Below, one piece after another: positions 42,811 through 51,661 of a DNA stretch of 64,000 nucleotides (position 1 is the first letter of the stretch; the number at the start of each line of letters is the position of its first letter). Source of the DNA: Lachnospira sp. UBA3212 (lineage in GTDB: Bacteria; Bacillota; Clostridia; Lachnospirales; Lachnospiraceae); the NCBI GenBank assembly GCA_002363615.1, contig DEWK01000012.1, positions 1 to 64,000 of the forward strand, written 5' to 3'. Both the position numbers and the translations under genes were made by a program. Below the pieces are notes generated by a model that worked only from the letters and a program-made list of their open reading frames with translations, was not told the origin of the DNA and made no database searches.

Positions 42811-42839
42811 TTAACTTTTGCCGAAAAAAATGATATAAT
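42811..42839 (+). promoter_or_regulatory. carD promoter
   Basis: TTAACT (42811-42816), a 17-base spacer and TATAAT (42834-42839) preceded by TGA (extended -10). Transcription from here gives a leader of about 160 bases. Confidence 0.65.
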
Positions 42840-42871
42840 ATAGAAGTCTGAAGTGGCGCTTTTTATATGTT

Positions 42872-42919
42872 AGACCTGAAGTGGAAGGCTTGTTTCGAGA
42901 TGTCGGGCAGTCTTTTTTT
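42872..42919 (+). promoter_or_regulatory. Attenuator-like hairpin in the carD leader
   Basis: AGACCTG (42872-42878) can pair with CAGTCT (42908-42913) with one bulge, followed by seven Ts, inside the 5' leader. CTGAAGTGG occurs twice in the leader (42848-42856 and 42876-42884); the second copy overlaps the hairpin arm, so an alternative fold is possible. The stem is short; evidence is moderate. Confidence 0.4.
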
Positions 42920-43004
42920 AATTCACACTTTCGGGGCAGGTCGCAGGGAAAGCCACCAGATCAGTCGTGAACCATTGAATTAGTTAGAGAAAGGCCTGGT
43001 AATA

Positions 43005-43502
43005 ATGTTTGAAGTAAATGATACGGTTGTTTACGGAAAGAATGGAGTTTGTAAAGTTGTTGACATAGGAGTACCTTCCATCGCGGTAGGAAATCAGAAA
43101 TACTACACCCTACAGCCGGTATACAAGAAGGATACGGTTATCTACGCACCACTGGATAATCAAAAGGTTGTGATGCGTGAAGTGATGACAAAGAAGGAAG
43201 CCAAAGAATTTGTGGCAGAGATTCCATCCTTAGACAGTGAAGATGCAGAAAGTGAAAGAACTCGTGAACTTTTTTATAAGGAGATGCTAAAAAGCTGCGA
43301 TTGTAAGAAGTTAGTAGCTATGATTAAGACTCTTCGGGAAAGAAGTTTAGAGCGCGAACAGAAGGGCAAGAAGGCCACAGCTATTGACGAACGGTATCAC
43401 AAGATGGCAGAAGACCAGTTGTTTGGTGAACTTGGTTATGCCTTAGAGATTGAACCGGAAGATGTTCGTCAGTATATTAAAGAAGTGACTCAGAAAGCAT
43501 AA
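43005..43502 (+). CDS. CarD/CdnL-family RNA polymerase-binding regulator
   Basis: The 165-residue protein starts with the RNA polymerase interaction domain (FEVNDTVVYGKNGVCKVVDIG) and continues with a helical DNA-binding domain (LFYKEMLKSCDCKKLVAMIK). The family binds the beta subunit and stabilises open promoter complexes. The start is preceded by GAGAAAGG. It sits after a long leader with an attenuator-like hairpin. Confidence 0.88.
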   Translation: MFEVNDTVVYGKNGVCKVVDIGVPSIAVGNQKYYTLQPVYKKDTVIYAPLDNQKVVMREVMTKKEAKEFVAEIPSLDSEDAESERTRELFYKEMLKSCDCKKLVAMIKTLRERSLEREQKGKKATAIDERYHKMAEDQLFGELGYALEIEPEDVRQYIKEVTQKA

Positions 43503-43514
43503 GGAAAAAAGTAC

Positions 43515-43543
43515 TTGTGTCATCTCTCATTCCGTTATATAAT
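43515..43543 (+). promoter_or_regulatory. acpP promoter
   Basis: TTGTGT (43515-43520), a 17-base spacer and TATAAT (43538-43543). Confidence 0.65.
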
Positions 43544-43618
43544 CCATGTATCAGAGATATGCCCGTGAAACTTTGGAGAAGGTGTTTTATGAGCGGGATT
43601 AGTTAGGAGGATTACAAG

Positions 43619-43840
43619 ATGGTATTTGAAAAGATTCAGAAGATCATTGCTAATCAGACGGATAAGGACCTTAGCGAGATCACCTTGGAGACAAGTATTC
43701 ATGATGATTTAGATGCAGATTCATTAGATCTCTTCCAGATTATCAATGATATCGAGGATGAATTTGGTGTTCAGTTTGAAGAAACCGATGGACTTCAGAC
43801 GGTTGCAGATGTAGTAAAATTCGTAGAAGATAATCAGTAA
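43619..43840 (+). CDS. acpP: Acyl carrier protein
   Basis: The 73-residue acidic helical protein has the phosphopantetheine site Ser35 in DADSLDLF. No fatty-acid synthesis genes are adjacent, so this is a separate acp copy; it may serve fatty-acid synthesis or a special acylation. TTAGGAGG precedes ATG 43619. Confidence 0.9.
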   Translation: MVFEKIQKIIANQTDKDLSEITLETSIHDDLDADSLDLFQIINDIEDEFGVQFEETDGLQTVADVVKFVEDNQ

Positions 43841-43862
43841 GTATACGGGGCAATCATCCCCT

Positions 43863-43892
43863 AAAAAAACAGGCGGTATGCCTGTTTTTTTT
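43863..43892. terminator. Terminator after acpP
   Basis: AAAAAAACAGGC (43863-43874) pairs with GCCTGTTTTTTT (43880-43891) around GGTAT. A-run and T-run flank the stem, so it may also serve the convergent LytTR gene. A smaller GGGG...CCCC hairpin lies just before it. Confidence 0.88.
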
Positions 43893-43897
43893 GTGCC

Positions 43898-44653
43898 TTA
43901 ACATACCGAAGAATCATCGGTGCGATGCATGGTTTTAAATAAGGAATTCTTTTGTCTTCGACTGACTGGAATCCGATCTCCATTATCCAGTAGGAGTTCA
44001 TCTCCCTTTACAAATCTTGCGTGGGCGGTATTTACCAAAAAGCTTTGATGACAGAAGATGAATTCTGGATGGCTAAGTTGGATACTTGCAAATTGTCCTA
44101 AGGGACCACTAACGATCAATTCTTTGGTGCTTGTCTGACAGTCCATCACCAACCTGGTATTTCGCCCATAAGAAGTAAGGTAGAGGATAGAATCCGGTTC
44201 AATGAGATACTTTTTGTTGTACCGTCTTGCAATGACCGGCGGTTCCTTATTCTTCCATTCCTTGAGGCATTGGTCCAAAAGATTTGGGAGGAGGTTCGGT
44301 ACCTGGTTCTTTAAAAGAAAGACCGTGTTTTTTAAGCGATAGAGGAGGGCACCGTACTCGTAACGAGAAGAGCAAAGAAAGAGCTTGGCCTCTGGAAATA
44401 GTAAGTTAATCTCTTCTGCTAGGACCATTCCGGACTGACTGTCTTTTAGTTCCGCATCCAAAAAGAAAATCATAGGCTCCTGACAGGCCTCGTACTGCTT
44501 CTTTTTCTTTAACTGGCAAAGAAAGTCTCCGAAACATTCCGGTCGGATTTCCTTGATTTTTCCAGATGTAAATGAGTTTTTTAAACAAGCATGGATCAGT
44601 TCAAAAAGCGCAAGAAACTCCCGATGCTTGTTTACACAAACATATAGATTCAT
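43898..44653 (-). CDS. LytTR-family response-regulator-like protein
   Basis: The 251-residue protein has a divergent receiver-like N-terminal domain (phospho-acceptor candidate Asp66 in FFLDAEL) and a C-terminal LytTR DNA-binding domain (YLIEPDSILYLTSYGRNTRL, then HPEFIFCHQSFLVN). AgrA/ComE-type regulators have this layout. No histidine kinase gene is adjacent, so it may be an orphan or respond to a distant kinase. GGAAAGGGG precedes ATG 44653. Confidence 0.85.
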   Translation of the reverse strand: MNLYVCVNKHREFLALFELIHACLKNSFTSGKIKEIRPECFGDFLCQLKKKKQYEACQEPMIFFLDAELKDSQSGMVLAEEINLLFPEAKLFLCSSRYEYGALLYRLKNTVFLLKNQVPNLLPNLLDQCLKEWKNKEPPVIARRYNKKYLIEPDSILYLTSYGRNTRLVMDCQTSTKELIVSGPLGQFASIQLSHPEFIFCHQSFLVNTAHARFVKGDELLLDNGDRIPVSRRQKNSLFKTMHRTDDSSVC

Positions 44654-44736
44654 AATAACCCCTTTCCTGTTAGAAATACATTTTTCATGTTTATTTTACG
44701 AAAGGAATGGGAGAATCACAAGTGTTTAGAATAAAC

Positions 44737-44748
44737 TCCACTAGTGGA
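44737..44748. repeat. Perfect 12-bp palindrome between LytTR and deoD
   Basis: TCCACTAGTGGA reads the same on both strands and lies in the divergent control region, about 40 bases upstream of the deoD -35. Possible operator; the binding protein is unknown. Confidence 0.35.
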
Positions 44749-44786
44749 AATTCGGCTATCAATAAGATTTTGTCATATGGTGTGGT

Positions 44787-44815
44787 TTGACAGACTACAT
44801 GCAAATGGGTATGAT
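44787..44815 (+). promoter_or_regulatory. deoD promoter
   Basis: TTGACA (44787-44792), a 17-base spacer and TATGAT (44810-44815). Confidence 0.75.
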
Positions 44816-44840
44816 GTAAGGAATGAAAGGAGGCGTTTTT

Positions 44841-45545
44841 ATGGCAACACCACATAATACAGCAGAAAAAGGGCAGTTTGCCAAAACTGTTTTAATGCCG
44901 GGAGATCCCCTTCGGGCAAAATATATTGCAGAACATTTTCTTACCGATGCAAAGTGTATCAATGAAGTAAGAGGAATGCTTGCTTACACGGGAACCTATC
45001 AGGGTAAGGAAGTTAGTGTTATGGGACATGGAATGGGGGTTCCTTCCCTGGGAATCTATACCTATGAGTTATATCATTTTTATGATGTGGACCAGATTAT
45101 TCGGATTGGTTCCATTGGTGGCTACGGTGATCAGGTAAACCTAAGGGATATTATTATTGCCCAGGCGGCTTCCACTAATTCCAACTATATCAAGCAATTT
45201 CATTTGCCGGGAACTTTTGCTCCAATTGCTGACTTTGGTCTTTTGCAAAAGGCTGTTGCGCTTGCAGAGGAACGAAAGCTTTCTTATCACGTGGGAAATA
45301 TTTTAACCTCAGATACCTTCTACAGTGCTGATCCAAAGGAGAAAGATCTTTGGAAGGCCATGGGCATCTTAGGGGTAGAAATGGAAACCGCTGGTCTCTA
45401 CCTTAATGCGGCAGCAGCCGGCAAGAAGGCCCTTGGTATTTTAACGGTTTCTGACCATCTTTATAAGGAGGAGGAACTTTCAGCTGGGGAACGCCAAACA
45501 TCCTTTACGGATATGATGGAGCTTGCTCTGGGGCTGGTAGAATAA
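44841..45545 (+). CDS. deoD: Purine nucleoside phosphorylase, DeoD type
   Basis: The 234-residue enzyme has the DeoD pattern: TPHNTAEKGQFAKTVLMPGDPLRAKYIAE at the start, VMGHGMGVPSLGIY, GVEMETAGLY for ribose binding and TVSDHL near the active site Asp. It cleaves purine nucleosides with phosphate to base and ribose-1-phosphate. ATG 44841 follows AAAGGAGG; an earlier in-frame ATG overlaps that site. The GDPD gene follows after 7 bases. Confidence 0.95.
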   Translation: MATPHNTAEKGQFAKTVLMPGDPLRAKYIAEHFLTDAKCINEVRGMLAYTGTYQGKEVSVMGHGMGVPSLGIYTYELYHFYDVDQIIRIGSIGGYGDQVNLRDIIIAQAASTNSNYIKQFHLPGTFAPIADFGLLQKAVALAEERKLSYHVGNILTSDTFYSADPKEKDLWKAMGILGVEMETAGLYLNAAAAGKKALGILTVSDHLYKEEELSAGERQTSFTDMMELALGLVE

Positions 45546-45552
45546 GAGTCGT

Positions 45553-46380
45553 ATGTTATTTTTTGTTTATGGTTTACTGGCAATTTTTGTTTTAACCATG
45601 CTTTACCTGTGGCTGATTTGTCCCAATCTTTCCGGACGTTATCAGGTGCCAGAGGATTTTAAGCGAATTGCTCACCGAGGCTTGTTTGATCAAAAAAAAC
45701 GGCCGGAAAATTCCCTGGCTGCCTTTCAATATGCGGTAGATCAGGGATTTGCCATTGAACTGGACATTCAGGAAACCAAGGATGGTGAGCTGGTTATTTT
45801 CCATGATTGGGACCTGATGCGGATGTGTCATGATTCTAGGAAGGTTTGTGATGTGACCTATGAAGAACTTTCTAAACTTTCACTTTTATCGTCGAATCAA
45901 AAGATTCCAACGCTTGACCAGGCCCTGTCTGTGATTGATGGAAAAGTAGGTCTTTTGGCTGAAATCAAGGTTGATGCACCCATTGACCGCCTTTGTAACA
46001 ATATCCAACGAAAGCTTGATCTTTACACTGGGAAATATGTGGTTGAAAGCTTTGATCCCAGGGTGTTAGCCTGGTACAAAAAGAATCGCTCTTATGTGAT
46101 TCGAGGTCAACTTGCAAGTACCTTTAAAAATAGTAAGGAATTAAAAAATCCATTGCTGAAATGGATTCTTAAAAATCTCTTTGGAAATGTGCTTGCCAGA
46201 CCGGACTTTATTGCTTTTAAAAGAAATGATGTGAAATCCCTGTCTTTGCAGGTTTGTAAAAAAATATTTGCATGTAAAACATTTGCATGGACGGTTCGTT
46301 CGAAAGATGAGGAATTAGCGGACCAAAGTTTTTTTGATGCTGTGATTTTTGATTCTTATATACCGGAATCCAATTCATAG
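45553..46380 (+). CDS. Glycerophosphodiester phosphodiesterase, membrane-anchored
   Basis: The 275-residue protein has an N-terminal membrane helix and a GDPD barrel: IAHRG near residue 38, NSLAAFQYAVDQG, ELDIQETKDGELVIFHD with the metal Glu and His, and AEIKVD. It hydrolyses glycerophosphodiesters, probably outside the cell or at the membrane, to glycerol phosphate. It is in one transcript with deoD (7-base gap). Confidence 0.87.
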   Translation: MLFFVYGLLAIFVLTMLYLWLICPNLSGRYQVPEDFKRIAHRGLFDQKKRPENSLAAFQYAVDQGFAIELDIQETKDGELVIFHDWDLMRMCHDSRKVCDVTYEELSKLSLLSSNQKIPTLDQALSVIDGKVGLLAEIKVDAPIDRLCNNIQRKLDLYTGKYVVESFDPRVLAWYKKNRSYVIRGQLASTFKNSKELKNPLLKWILKNLFGNVLARPDFIAFKRNDVKSLSLQVCKKIFACKTFAWTVRSKDEELADQSFFDAVIFDSYIPESNS

Positions 46381-46474
46381 CAAATTAGGCTTGTTTAAAT
46401 AAGTCGAAAAATCCTCCACTTCTAAGTTTAGGCGTAGCTGGGGGTATAACAAATTAGAAGGGAAAATTAAATTT

Positions 46475-47356
46475 ATGGCAGAGTTTGTAATTGTTTCTGA
46501 TCCAGCTTGTGATTTGAATCTGGATTTGGTCAATCGTTTTGAAATTGATGTGGCACCTATGAGATTTTCTATGGATGGACAAGAGTTTCATCACTACATC
46601 GACGAACGGGAGATGTCTATCGAAGAGTTTTACCAGAGGATTGAAGCTGGAAGTATGCCGATCACTTCTCAGGTAACTCCATTTGAGTTTGAAGAGGTGA
46701 TGAGAAAGCACTTAGAAGCCGGAAAGGATATTCTTGCCATGCCTTTTTCTTCTGGTCTTTCAGGAACTTATCAGTCTGCTTGCCTGGCGGCTCAAAATCT
46801 TAGGGAGGAGTTTCCAGAGCGAAAGATTCTTGTTTCTGATAATCACTGTGCCAGTGTCGGTCTTGCTGCACTTCTTTATTATGCAGGCATGATGAGGGAA
46901 GAAGGCAAATCCATAGAGGAGGTTGCTTCTTGGGTAGAAGAACATCGTCACAATATCCGCCACTGGTTTGCGGTCGATGATTTGTTCCATTTAAAGCGTG
47001 GCGGTCGTGTTTCTTCTGTGGAGGCAATCCTTGGAACTGCTCTTAAGATTAAGCCAATCTTAACGATCGACACAGAGGGCAAGCTTGTGGTAAAGGAGAA
47101 AGCTCGTGGAAGTAAGAAGGCCATGAGTCTGATCATTGATCGGTTAAAGGAGGAAGGTACTGGTTGGGATACCCAAAATCAAACGGTAGTAATTGGTCAT
47201 GCCCATAATCCAAGTGCAGCTGAGGATCTAAAGAACCGCTTGTTAGAAGAGGGGTTGGTAAAGGATGTCATTATCTGTAAGATTGGACCAATCATTGGAA
47301 CCCATGTGGGACCCGGCATGTTTGCCTGCGTCTTCTTAGGAGAAGAAAAATCGTAA
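46475..47356 (+). CDS. DegV-family fatty-acid-binding protein
   Basis: The 293-residue protein shows the DegV pattern: VSDPACDLNLDL, TSQVTPFEFEEV, PFSSGLSGTYQSA, DNHCASVGLA and RGGRVSSVEAILGT. DegV/FakB proteins bind a fatty acid for phosphorylation by FakA. No fakA gene is nearby, so the lipid role is inferred from the family. AAGGGAAAAT precedes ATG 46475. A strong terminator follows. Confidence 0.9.
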   Translation: MAEFVIVSDPACDLNLDLVNRFEIDVAPMRFSMDGQEFHHYIDEREMSIEEFYQRIEAGSMPITSQVTPFEFEEVMRKHLEAGKDILAMPFSSGLSGTYQSACLAAQNLREEFPERKILVSDNHCASVGLAALLYYAGMMREEGKSIEEVASWVEEHRHNIRHWFAVDDLFHLKRGGRVSSVEAILGTALKIKPILTIDTEGKLVVKEKARGSKKAMSLIIDRLKEEGTGWDTQNQTVVIGHAHNPSAAEDLKNRLLEEGLVKDVIICKIGPIIGTHVGPGMFACVFLGEEKS

Positions 47357-47360
47357 TATC

Positions 47361-47400
47361 AAAAAAACACTTAAGCAAACCCTGGCTTAAGTGTTTTTTT
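47361..47400. terminator. Bidirectional terminator between degV and trkH
   Basis: AAAAAAACACTTAAGC (47361-47376) pairs perfectly with GCTTAAGTGTTTTTTT (47385-47400) around an 8-base loop. Confidence 0.93.
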
Positions 47401-47401
47401 A

Positions 47402-48862
47402 TTATACATGTTTCTTTCTGGTTAGGATGCTTCCCCAAACGCTTGGTGCGAAAAGAAGGAGGATTGGGAATAGTTCCAATCGGCCGGCCAGCATGTCAAT
47501 CATAAGGACAAGTTTTGAGAGCGTGCTAAAGGAAGCAAAGTTTTGAGTAGGACCTACGGCATTTAAACCGGGTCCGATATTGTTTATGGTTGCAGCAACA
47601 GCCGTGAAATTTGTGATGAGGTCTTTGCCTTCAATACTTACTAAGAATAAAGAAATTGTAAAGAGGGTAAAGAAAGTGGTGAAGTAAACATTGGTGGAAC
47701 GAACGGTGTCATCATCTAAACTCTTTCCATCCATGTTTATCTTTCGGATGCTTCTTGGGTGAAGGTAAGAGTGAAGTTCCTTTTTCACGCTTTTAAAAAG
47801 AATCAGGATTCTAGAAACCTTGATACCACCACCGGTAGATCCGGAGCAGGCACCACAAAACATCAGGGTTACCAAAATTGTTTTACAAAGGTTGTTCCAC
47901 TGGTCAAAGTCGGCCGTGGCAAAGCCTGTGGTTGTAATAATAGAACCTACTTGGAAGAAAGCCTGACACAGGGCGGTGGAAAGCTTCTTCACAGAAGGTA
48001 GGATCTGAAAGGTAATAGTAATGGCACTAATGAAAATGATAGCAAAGTAAACTCGAATTTCATCAATGCGGATTGCCTTTTTGGCCTTCTTTAAAAGAAT
48101 AAAATAATAGCTGTTAAAGTTAACACCAAAGAGAATCATAAAGACCGTAATAATCCACTGTTGAGCCATGGTGTAGTCGGTACAGGAAGAATTTCTTATA
48201 CCGAAACCACCGGTACCGGCAGTACCAAAAGAAATCAGAATCGTATCAAAAACAGGCATGCGAGAGATAAGCAAAATAATTATCTCTAAAATAGTGAGGC
48301 CAAAATAGATTCCGTAAAGCCACATGGCGGTAGTATGGATCTTAGGAACCAGCTTACCAACAGAAGGCCCCGGACTTTCTGCTCGCATTAGGTTGATGTT
48401 GGAACCTCCAGTTAGTGGTAAGACCGCTAAAAGGAAAACCAAAACACCCATACCACCAATCCAGTGAGTGAAACTTCGCCAGAAGAGGGCGCAGTGGCTG
48501 AGGGCTTCCACATTGGTAAGAATACTTGCTCCGGTTGTGGTGAAACCAGAGATGGTTTCAAAGAGAGCATCAATATAACTTGGAATATCCCTGGTTAAGT
48601 AGAAAGGCAAAGCGCCTACGACAGACATTAAAATCCAGGAAAGGCCAGTAGCAACACAACCTTCTTTTAGGTAAATGGTCTTATTGGAAGGTATTTTCCA
48701 TGTGGTGAGGTATCCGAAAAGAATACTTAACACGGCGATCAAAAAAAAGATAAATGCTTCGGATTCGTGATAGATAAGACCACAAATTCCCGGAAGGAGC
48801 ATGAGGATGCCTTCCACTCGAAGTACGTGGCCCAGAATATAGAAAATCATTCGTGAATTCAT
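47402..48862 (-). CDS. trkH: Trk-type potassium channel subunit TrkH
   Basis: The 486-residue membrane protein has the four-fold pore design of TrkH/KtrB with selectivity-filter glycines in ISGFTTTGAS, GTAGTGGFG, SIITTTGFA and NNIGPGLNAVG. It moves potassium across the membrane together with the TrkA ring encoded just upstream; the gap between the two is 10 bases. The length is usual. Confidence 0.95.
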   Translation of the reverse strand: MNSRMIFYILGHVLRVEGILMLLPGICGLIYHESEAFIFFLIAVLSILFGYLTTWKIPSNKTIYLKEGCVATGLSWILMSVVGALPFYLTRDIPSYIDALFETISGFTTTGASILTNVEALSHCALFWRSFTHWIGGMGVLVFLLAVLPLTGGSNINLMRAESPGPSVGKLVPKIHTTAMWLYGIYFGLTILEIIILLISRMPVFDTILISFGTAGTGGFGIRNSSCTDYTMAQQWIITVFMILFGVNFNSYYFILLKKAKKAIRIDEIRVYFAIIFISAITITFQILPSVKKLSTALCQAFFQVGSIITTTGFATADFDQWNNLCKTILVTLMFCGACSGSTGGGIKVSRILILFKSVKKELHSYLHPRSIRKINMDGKSLDDDTVRSTNVYFTTFFTLFTISLFLVSIEGKDLITNFTAVAATINNIGPGLNAVGPTQNFASFSTLSKLVLMIDMLAGRLELFPILLLFAPSVWGSILTRKKHV

Positions 48863-48872
48863 GAGCCCCTCC

Positions 48873-50264
48873 CTACGCTAAGATGTCTTCCAAATTTCGG
48901 AAGCCCTTTTGTGTTGTAACAATCATTACCGAATCTCCGGACTTGATGCAGTCCTCACCATTTGGAATGATGATTTTGTTGTTACGGTTAATGAAAGCAA
49001 CTAAGAGGTTCTTCTTAAGGGTTAAGTCTTTAAATGGGATGCCTGTTACACTGCAATCCTTAAAGACGTTAAACTCAATGGCTTCCGCCTGGTTGTCAAA
49101 CATATGATAAAGAGTTTCAATGTTTGAAGACTGAGAATTGTTTTTGGCGCGGACATAGGCAACGATGGTTTCAGCAGTGATGAAGCGAGGGTAGATAACA
49201 GAACCTAAATCTAACTCGCTGATTACATCCTTGAAATTCATACGGTTTACCTTGGTGATTACCTTAGCGTTAGAGACCTTCTTGGCATAGAGGGTGAGGA
49301 TAACATTCTCCTCGTCAATGCCGGTAAGAGGAATGAAGGCATCGGTGTCTTCGATTCCTTCTTCTACCAGAAGGGACTGGTCGGTACCGTCACCATTAAT
49401 AATGGTTGCCTTAGGAAGAAGGAGGCTAAGTTCTTCGCAACGGTCCTTGTTGCTTTCGATAATCTTAACATCCATGCCCATGGCACAAAGACGTTCGGAT
49501 AAGTAGTAAGATACCTTGCCACCACCGATAATCATCACACGATGCACCTTGGTGCTCTTCATGCCGATGGCATCCATAAATGATTTGACCCGTTTGTTTG
49601 GAGCAACGAAACTTACCACGTCACCCTTTTGAATGGTAAAAGCACCATTTGGAATGAAGACCTGGCCCTGACGTTCAACCGCACAGATTAGGGTTTTGAA
49701 TTTTCCCGTGTGAGAAAGCTTTGCGATGGTCATACCGTCCAGGTGATGTCCCTCCGGAACCTTAAACTTTATCATCTCTGCTTCATCACGGCAGAAAGAA
49801 TTAACTTCTAGAGCAGCAGGGACGACTAATAGTCTGGTTACTTCATCTGCAGATTCCAACTCTGGATTAATAATCATGGCAAGGCCGAATTTTTCTTTTA
49901 AATAAACAGCCTCGTGAGAATAGTCCGGGGTACGAACTCTGGCGATGGTAGAACAAGTGCTGGTTTGGCTTGCGATGGTGCAGCATAAGAGGTTTAATTC
50001 ATCGGAACCTGTAACTGCAATGAAAAGGTCGCAATTTTCTATGCCAGCTTCCTGTTGGATACTGAAACTTGAACCACTTCCGTGGATGCCCATAACATCG
50101 TAGATATCCGTGATTTCTTGGATTTTGTTTGGGTTGGTATCAATAATTGTGATATCGTGTCCTTCACTAATCAACTGTTCAATCAGGGTAATACCTACCT
50201 TACCGCATCCTACGATAATGATGTGTAGGCCCTCTTTTTCGGGCACTTTTGGTTTAGAAAACAT
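48873..50264 (-). CDS. trkA: Trk potassium system RCK protein TrkA
   Basis: The 463-residue cytoplasmic protein has two tandem RCK units, each a Rossmann NAD-binding domain (IIIVGCGKVGITL and VMIIGGGKVSYYL) followed by a TrkA_C domain. It gates TrkH. ATG 50264 follows AGGAGG; an in-frame ATG 60 bases upstream lies within the transcript start region. trkA and trkH form one unit with a good promoter. Confidence 0.93.
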   Translation of the reverse strand: MFSKPKVPEKEGLHIIIVGCGKVGITLIEQLISEGHDITIIDTNPNKIQEITDIYDVMGIHGSGSSFSIQQEAGIENCDLFIAVTGSDELNLLCCTIASQTSTCSTIARVRTPDYSHEAVYLKEKFGLAMIINPELESADEVTRLLVVPAALEVNSFCRDEAEMIKFKVPEGHHLDGMTIAKLSHTGKFKTLICAVERQGQVFIPNGAFTIQKGDVVSFVAPNKRVKSFMDAIGMKSTKVHRVMIIGGGKVSYYLSERLCAMGMDVKIIESNKDRCEELSLLLPKATIINGDGTDQSLLVEEGIEDTDAFIPLTGIDEENVILTLYAKKVSNAKVITKVNRMNFKDVISELDLGSVIYPRFITAETIVAYVRAKNNSQSSNIETLYHMFDNQAEAIEFNVFKDCSVTGIPFKDLTLKKNLLVAFINRNNKIIIPNGEDCIKSGDSVMIVTTQKGFRNLEDILA

Positions 50265-50322
50265 GTTTCCTCCTGTAAATGACATCTCGGTCATCCTTTT
50301 CCAAAAATAAGTATACGAATCC

Positions 50323-50351
50323 ATTATAACAGAATGAATAAAAATTGAAAC
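50323..50351 (-). promoter_or_regulatory. trkA-trkH promoter
   Basis: Read on the minus strand: GTTTCA (50346-50351), a 17-base spacer and TATAAT (50323-50328) preceded by TGT (extended -10). Confidence 0.65.
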
Positions 50352-50410
50352 ACAAAAACTACATATTTTTCACAAAGCTTTTTCACAAGTTGGGAATATA
50401 CTTTAAACAT

Positions 50411-50532
50411 ACTATCGAAGAGATAGTAGCTTAACATTTTCATAACTCTACTTGGCAGAGAGTTGCCAAGTATCCCCCTCAAATTTAAACAACCCAAAGG
50501 AAAAAATCAGTACAGATTGTACTGGTTTTTTT
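50411..50532 (+). ncRNA. Candidate small RNA with a C-rich motif
   Basis: Between trkA and mreB a stretch of about 120 bases contains stem 1 ACTATC/GATAGT (50411-50427), stem 2 TACTTGGCA/TGCCAAGTA (50449-50472), an unpaired CCCCCTC (50474-50480) and a terminator ATCAGTACA/TGTACTGGT (50506-50526) followed by Ts. C-rich loops that pair with ribosome binding sites are typical of RsaE-like small RNAs. A promoter in the AT-rich stretch before 50411 is not clear, so this may instead be a leader or a pair of terminators. Confidence 0.5.
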
Positions 50533-50533
50533 C

Positions 50534-50562
50534 TTGCGCAATAATCTAAGGTGCGATATAAT
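50534..50562 (+). promoter_or_regulatory. mreB promoter
   Basis: TTGCGC (50534-50539), a 17-base spacer and TATAAT (50557-50562). The leader includes a small hairpin GGGTAA/TTACCC. Confidence 0.65.
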
Positions 50563-50639
50563 CGTAGTCGTGTTATTGGGTAAAGTTTACCCTAAAGGCA
50601 GACAATAGAGTTTATATAAATACCTTCGAGGAGGGAATT

Positions 50640-51632
50640 ATGTTAGATACAGATATCGGAATTGATTTAGGAACCGCAAGTGTTCTCGTATATATTAGAG
50701 GAAAAGGGGTCGTTTTAAAGGAGCCTTCCGTAGTGGCGTTTGACAGGGATAATGATCGGATTAAGGCCATTGGCGAGGAAGCTCGTCAGATGATTGGACG
50801 TACCCCGGGTAATATTGTTGCTGTAAGACCCATGAGACAGGGAGTGATTTCGGATTATAAGGTCACAGAGCGAATGGTGAAATATTTTATTCAAAAGGCT
50901 GTGGGTCGAAGAACCTATAAGAAGCCAAGAATCTCCGTGTGTGTACCTTCCGGGGCAACAGATGTAGAGATCAATGCGGTTAAGGATGCGACCTTAGAAG
51001 CAGGTGCAAGAGAGGTTCATATTATTGAGGAGCCAATCGCAGCAGCAATCGGTGCAGGCATTGATATTTCAAAGCCTTGTGGAAATATGATTGTAGATAT
51101 AGGTGGTGGAACCACGGATATTGCTGTTATTTCCTTGGGAGGAACTGTAGATTCTGCATCGATTAAGGTGGCAGGAGATGATTTTGATGAGGCAATCATC
51201 CGTTATGTGAAGAAGAAGCACAATTTGTTAATTGGTGAGCGTACCGCTGAGGATGTAAAGATTCAGATTGGAACCGCCTATGAACTTCCGGAACTTTTGA
51301 AGATGGAAGTAAGAGGCAGAAATATGGTAACGGGTCTTCCTAAGACGGTAGAGATTACGTCGGAAGATGTAAGAGAAGCTTTAGAGGAAACCACCAACCA
51401 GATTGTGGAGGCAATTCACGGGGTTTTGGAATCAACCCCTCCAGAGCTTGCAGCAGATATTGCAGACCGAGGTATTGTTATGACCGGTGGTGGATGTCTT
51501 CTTCGTGGTTTAGAAAAATTAATTGAATCAAGAATCGGCATTAATACCATGACAGCAGAAAATCCTATGATTTGTGTTGCGGTGGGTACCGGACAGTACC
51601 TTGATTATTTGAATGGAAAGTTAAAGTTTTAG
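50640..51632 (+). CDS. mreB: MreB/Mbl-type rod-shape actin
   Basis: The 330-residue protein has actin-fold motifs: phosphate-1 DIGIDLGTASVLVY, phosphate-2 MIVDIGGGTTDIAV and adenosine MTGGGCLLRGLEKLI. It forms filaments on the inner membrane that guide cell-wall synthesis. mreC and mreD are not adjacent, which fits an mbl or mreBH-type copy. GAGGAGGGAAT precedes ATG 50640. The recD2 gene follows after 29 bases. Confidence 0.93.
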   Translation: MLDTDIGIDLGTASVLVYIRGKGVVLKEPSVVAFDRDNDRIKAIGEEARQMIGRTPGNIVAVRPMRQGVISDYKVTERMVKYFIQKAVGRRTYKKPRISVCVPSGATDVEINAVKDATLEAGAREVHIIEEPIAAAIGAGIDISKPCGNMIVDIGGGTTDIAVISLGGTVDSASIKVAGDDFDEAIIRYVKKKHNLLIGERTAEDVKIQIGTAYELPELLKMEVRGRNMVTGLPKTVEITSEDVREALEETTNQIVEAIHGVLESTPPELAADIADRGIVMTGGGCLLRGLEKLIESRIGINTMTAENPMICVAVGTGQYLDYLNGKLKF

Positions 51633-51661
51633 TCTGATAGGGTCATAGAAAGAGTGGGAAT

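Noticed and set aside
50325..50639. c-di-AMP (ydaO-type) riboswitch between trkA and mreB
   Set aside because: The hairpins on the plus strand are short and separate, without the pseudo-symmetric ydaO core; trkA on the other strand has almost no leader.
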